DNA of 64,000 nt from Bacillota bacterium (lineage in GTDB: Bacteria; Bacillota; Clostridia; Christensenellales; JAEXRW01), in assembly GCA_023454175.1 (NCBI GenBank), contig JAEXRW010000041.1, positions 138,431-202,430 on the forward strand, in the 5' to 3' direction. The notes beneath the pieces were generated by a model that did no database searches, had not been told where the DNA came from, and saw only the letters and a list, made by a program, of their open reading frames with translations. A program made the position numbers and the translations under genes. This document shows positions 61,195 to 64,000 of this stretch, piece after piece. Position 1 is the stretch's first letter. Each line of letters begins with the position of its first letter.

Positions 61195-63840
61195 TTAATT
61201 CTTCATTTCGTTGAGCATTTTCAGCCGCTCTCCGATCTCGATGAGCATCGCCTGCGCCTTCTCCAGCTTGCGTCTCTCTTCTTCCACCACATGCGCCGGC
61301 GCTTTTGCGGTGAATCCCGGGTTTGCCAGCTTGGCCTTCGCCCGTTCGATCTCCCCCGTCAATGCCGTCTCTTCCTTCTTCAGCCGTTCCGTCTCCTTCG
61401 CCACGTCCACCAGCTCTTCCAGTGGGATGTAGCTGGAGCCGTATTCGCTCACCGCGCACGCCGCGTTTTCCGGGATGCCTGCCTTGTCGGTCTGGACCTC
61501 GATCCTGCTGCACCACGCCAAAGCAAGCAGGTAGCTTTCCGCGGAGCGGAGCAGCGCATGCCGCTCTTCGGGCGCCACGATGATCACCTTTGTCTTTTTC
61601 CCCATCGGCACGTTCATCTCCGCCCGCAGGTTGCGGATGGCGCGGATGATCTCCATCACGCCCTCCATCGCCTCCGCCTGCTGCGTGAAGCTATGTTTGA
61701 TATCCGCCTCGGGCCAGGCCGAGAGCATGATCGTTTCTTCGTCGCTGATGTAGGAATACACTTCTTCGCTGATGAAGGGCATGAAGGGGTGCAGCAGCTT
61801 CATGGCTGTTTTCAGGACATGGACCAGGACCGCCTGCGCCGTTTCTTTCCCTTCCCCGTCTTCCCGCAGCCGCTGCTTCGCCATCTCGATGTACCAGTCG
61901 CAGTATTCGCTCCAGATGAAATCGTACACCTTCTGCGCCGCCAGCCCCAGGTCAAAGGATTCGATGTTGTCCGTCACGTCCTTGATCAGCCCGTTCAGCC
62001 TGTGCAGGATCCATTTGTCCGAGATATCCAGGTTTTTTACGCTTTCGATGGGCGGTATCTCGTCCTCCCCCAGGTTCATCATCACGAAGCGGAATGCGTT
62101 CCAGATCTTGTTGGTGAAATTCCTGTAGGACTCCACCTTCTCCCAGTAGAAGCGCATGTCGTTCCCCGGCGAATTGCCGATCACGATGGAAAAGCGCAGC
62201 GCGTCCGCGCCGTATTTTTCGATCACGTCCAGCGGGTCCACGCCGTTGTTCAGGGACTTGCTCATCTTGCGGCCCTGGCTGTCCCGCAGCAGGCCGTGGA
62301 TGTTCACATGGTGGAAGGGTTCCTTTCCCATCACTTCCATCCCGAAAAAGATCATGCGGGCGACCCAGAAAAAGATGATGTCATACCCCGTCACGAGTAC
62401 GTCCGTGGGGTAGAAGTAATCGAGTTCCGGTGTCTTGTCCGGCCAGCCTAATGTGGAGAAAGGCCACAGCCCCGAGGAGAACCACGTGTCCAGCACATCC
62501 TCGTCCTGTGTGATGTTCACACTCCCGCATTTGCTGCACTTATCGGGCGCTGTCCGGGCGATCATGACCTCCCCGCATTCGCAGTAATACGCGGGGATGC
62601 GGTGCCCCCACCACAGCTGGCGGGAGATGCACCAGTCGCGGATGTTTTCCATCCAGTTCATGTACGTCTTCTCGTACCGTTCGGGGATGAATTGCGTCTT
62701 TCTGCTTTTCACGCATTCAATGGCGGGCTCCGCCAGCTCCTTCATGCTCACGAACCACTGCAGCGAGCTGATGGGCTCCACCACGTCGTGGCACCGGTAG
62801 CAGTGCCCCACGTTGTGCGTGTAGTCCTCTATCTTTTCGAGGAGTCCTTCCTTGTCCAGGTCCTCTACGATCTTCTTGCGCGCCTCATACCGGTCCATCC
62901 CTGCGTACGGCCCGCCGTGCTCGTTCACCGTTCCGTCGTCGTTCAGCACGCGGATCATGGGCAGGCTGTGGCGGATGCCGATCTCAAAGTCGTTGGGGTC
63001 GTGCGCCGGCGTCACCTTGACCGCGCCCGTGCCAAATTCCATATCCACGTAATCGTCCGCCACGATAGGTATTTCTCTATACAATAATGGCAGGATCGCC
63101 TTCTTCCCGATCAATGCCTTGTACCGCTCGTCGTTCGGGTTCACGGCGATGGCGGTATCTCCCAGCATCGTCTCGGGCCGCGTGGTGGCCACCACCAGGT
63201 ACATATCCATGCCCTTCACAGGGTAGCGCAGATGCCACAGGTGGGATTTTTTCTCCTCGTATTCCACCTCTGCGTCGGAAAGCGCCGTCTTGCAGTCCGG
63301 GCACCAGTTGATGATGCGGTTGCCCCGGTAGATCAGGCCCTTTTCATATAGCCGGCAGAATACCTCGATGACAGCGCGGTTGCATCCCTCGTCCATCGTG
63401 AAGCGTTCCCGCTGCCAGTCGCAGGAAGAGCCTAATTTTCGAAGTTGTTTCACGATTGTGCCGCCGTACTGCCGCCGCCAATCCCACGCCCGCTCGAGGA
63501 ATTTTTCCCGCCCGATATCCGCCTTGGTGAGCCCTTCCTTCGCCATTTGGTTGACGATTTTGACCTCCGTGGCGATGCTGGCATGGTCCGTCCCCGGCAG
63601 CCACAGCGTGCAGTATCCCTTCATCCGGTGGTAGCGGGTCAGTGCGTCCTGCACCGTATTGTCCCATGCGTGCCCCATGTGCAGCTGACCCGTGATATTG
63701 GGCGGGGGGATCACGATGCAGTACGGCTTCTTGGACCGGTCCACCTCCGCATGGAAATACCCCTTGCGCTCCCATCCCTCGTACAGCCGCTGCTCCACCG
63801 TTGCCGGGTCATATGTCTTTTCAGGTATCCTTTTTTCCAT
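61195..63840 (-). CDS. valS: Valine--tRNA ligase
   Basis: 881 residues, normal length. HIGH-type motif PPPNITGQLHMGHAWD, KMSKS motif GRKMSKSLNNG, an editing domain between, the anticodon-binding helical domain, and a C-terminal coiled coil (TERLKKEETALTGEIERAKA). Charges tRNA-Val and edits threonine. The start at 63840 (MEKRIPEKTYDP) has GGAG upstream. I see no T-box motif in the 160 bases available before it. folC, which often follows it, is about 6 kb downstream. Confidence 0.95.
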   Translation of the reverse strand: MEKRIPEKTYDPATVEQRLYEGWERKGYFHAEVDRSKKPYCIVIPPPNITGQLHMGHAWDNTVQDALTRYHRMKGYCTLWLPGTDHASIATEVKIVNQMAKEGLTKADIGREKFLERAWDWRRQYGGTIVKQLRKLGSSCDWQRERFTMDEGCNRAVIEVFCRLYEKGLIYRGNRIINWCPDCKTALSDAEVEYEEKKSHLWHLRYPVKGMDMYLVVATTRPETMLGDTAIAVNPNDERYKALIGKKAILPLLYREIPIVADDYVDMEFGTGAVKVTPAHDPNDFEIGIRHSLPMIRVLNDDGTVNEHGGPYAGMDRYEARKKIVEDLDKEGLLEKIEDYTHNVGHCYRCHDVVEPISSLQWFVSMKELAEPAIECVKSRKTQFIPERYEKTYMNWMENIRDWCISRQLWWGHRIPAYYCECGEVMIARTAPDKCSKCGSVNITQDEDVLDTWFSSGLWPFSTLGWPDKTPELDYFYPTDVLVTGYDIIFFWVARMIFFGMEVMGKEPFHHVNIHGLLRDSQGRKMSKSLNNGVDPLDVIEKYGADALRFSIVIGNSPGNDMRFYWEKVESYRNFTNKIWNAFRFVMMNLGEDEIPPIESVKNLDISDKWILHRLNGLIKDVTDNIESFDLGLAAQKVYDFIWSEYCDWYIEMAKQRLREDGEGKETAQAVLVHVLKTAMKLLHPFMPFISEEVYSYISDEETIMLSAWPEADIKHSFTQQAEAMEGVMEIIRAIRNLRAEMNVPMGKKTKVIIVAPEERHALLRSAESYLLALAWCSRIEVQTDKAGIPENAACAVSEYGSSYIPLEELVDVAKETERLKKEETALTGEIERAKAKLANPGFTAKAPAHVVEEERRKLEKAQAMLIEIGERLKMLNEMKN

Positions 63841-63927
63841 TTCTCTCTCACTCCTGCTATTCAAACAATCTCAAATTTTGATTTCAAGCCAATGGGAGTC
63901 GCGCCTCCCTATGTGTTCCGCAGCTCC

Positions 63928-64000
63928 AACGCATCGCACCCGTTATAGGGTGAGTTGCAAAGCGATTCAAAATTAGCTGCTGAGGGGTTTTTCCCCCCCC
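63928..64000. repeat. Family-B type palindromic repeat at the window edge
   Basis: GCACCCGTTATAGGGTGAGTTGC followed by GCTGCTGAGGGGTTTTTCCCC: same layout and end as 61129-61180. May continue outside. Confidence 0.55.

Noticed and set aside
63841..64000. T-box leader for valS
   Set aside because: No conserved T-box sequence or antiterminator pair is visible in the available 160 bases; the region is a palindromic repeat.

Overview
The window looks like chromosome from a Gram-positive anaerobe of the Bacillota, class Clostridia. The evidence is an [FeFe]-hydrogenase-like iron-sulfur protein, DUF4364 and DUF6320 type proteins, CBO0543-type membrane proteins, strong GGAGG-type ribosome binding sites, a LexA/DinR-type SOS box, and palindromic intergenic repeats of a type I associate with Clostridia. 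Most of the window is GC-rich, but about 27.74-51.10 kb is visibly AT-rich and is foreign DNA. I cannot name the species.

Left chromosomal part (1-27.7 kb): signalling and small accessory genes. It holds a TPR-diguanylate cyclase, three stand-alone PAS proteins, an orphan zinc-ribbon/RbsC-like permease, a cupin, a VOC protein, two tandem TPR membrane paralogs, the hydrogenase-like protein and a 99-aa flagellin-tail protein. These are followed by a GNAT, a HEAT protein, a DUF6320/acyltransferase pair and a secreted cadherin-like protein. A tRNA-Val / 6S RNA / tRNA-Gln / tRNA-Glu cluster, a DUF4364 regulator, a beta-propeller protein and a 2379-aa soluble sensor kinase (about 11 PAS, 4 GAF, HisKA, HATPase) come next. 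A LexA-peptidase-like protein closes this part.

Central part (27,741-51,095): a 23.4-kb Tn7-like transposon. tnsA-tnsB-tnsC-tnsD read inward from its right end, which lies 9 bp beyond the stop codon of lysA. Both ends carry TGT termini and repeated TnsB-type sites, three dispersed on the left and three in 20-bp phase on the right. This matches Tn7 layout, but with lysA rather than glmS as the target. Cargo: a serine recombinase with a partner protein, an SOS-controlled Y-family polymerase, a DUF6119-like protein, and a five-gene operon (unknown 144-aa protein, DUF262/DUF1524 protein, SNF2 helicase, type III Mod, type III Res). tnsB and mod are each interrupted by one in-frame stop, so the element is probably immobile and its methylase impaired.

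Right chromosomal part (51.1-64 kb): lysA, a ferredoxin, a frameshifted folC, membrane proteins, a flavin reductase and a nitroreductase. The nitroreductase is divergent from an ArsR repressor across a perfect operator palindrome. A glycosyltransferase and valS complete the window.

Two patterns stand out. A structured repeat of about 180-200 bp occurs twice, each time between two copies of the local terminator hairpin, as if it inserts into terminators and duplicates them. Also, four genes (a membrane protein, mod, tnsB, folC) carry single-event disruptions. The three stops are different codons, which points to mutation or sequence error rather than recoding.
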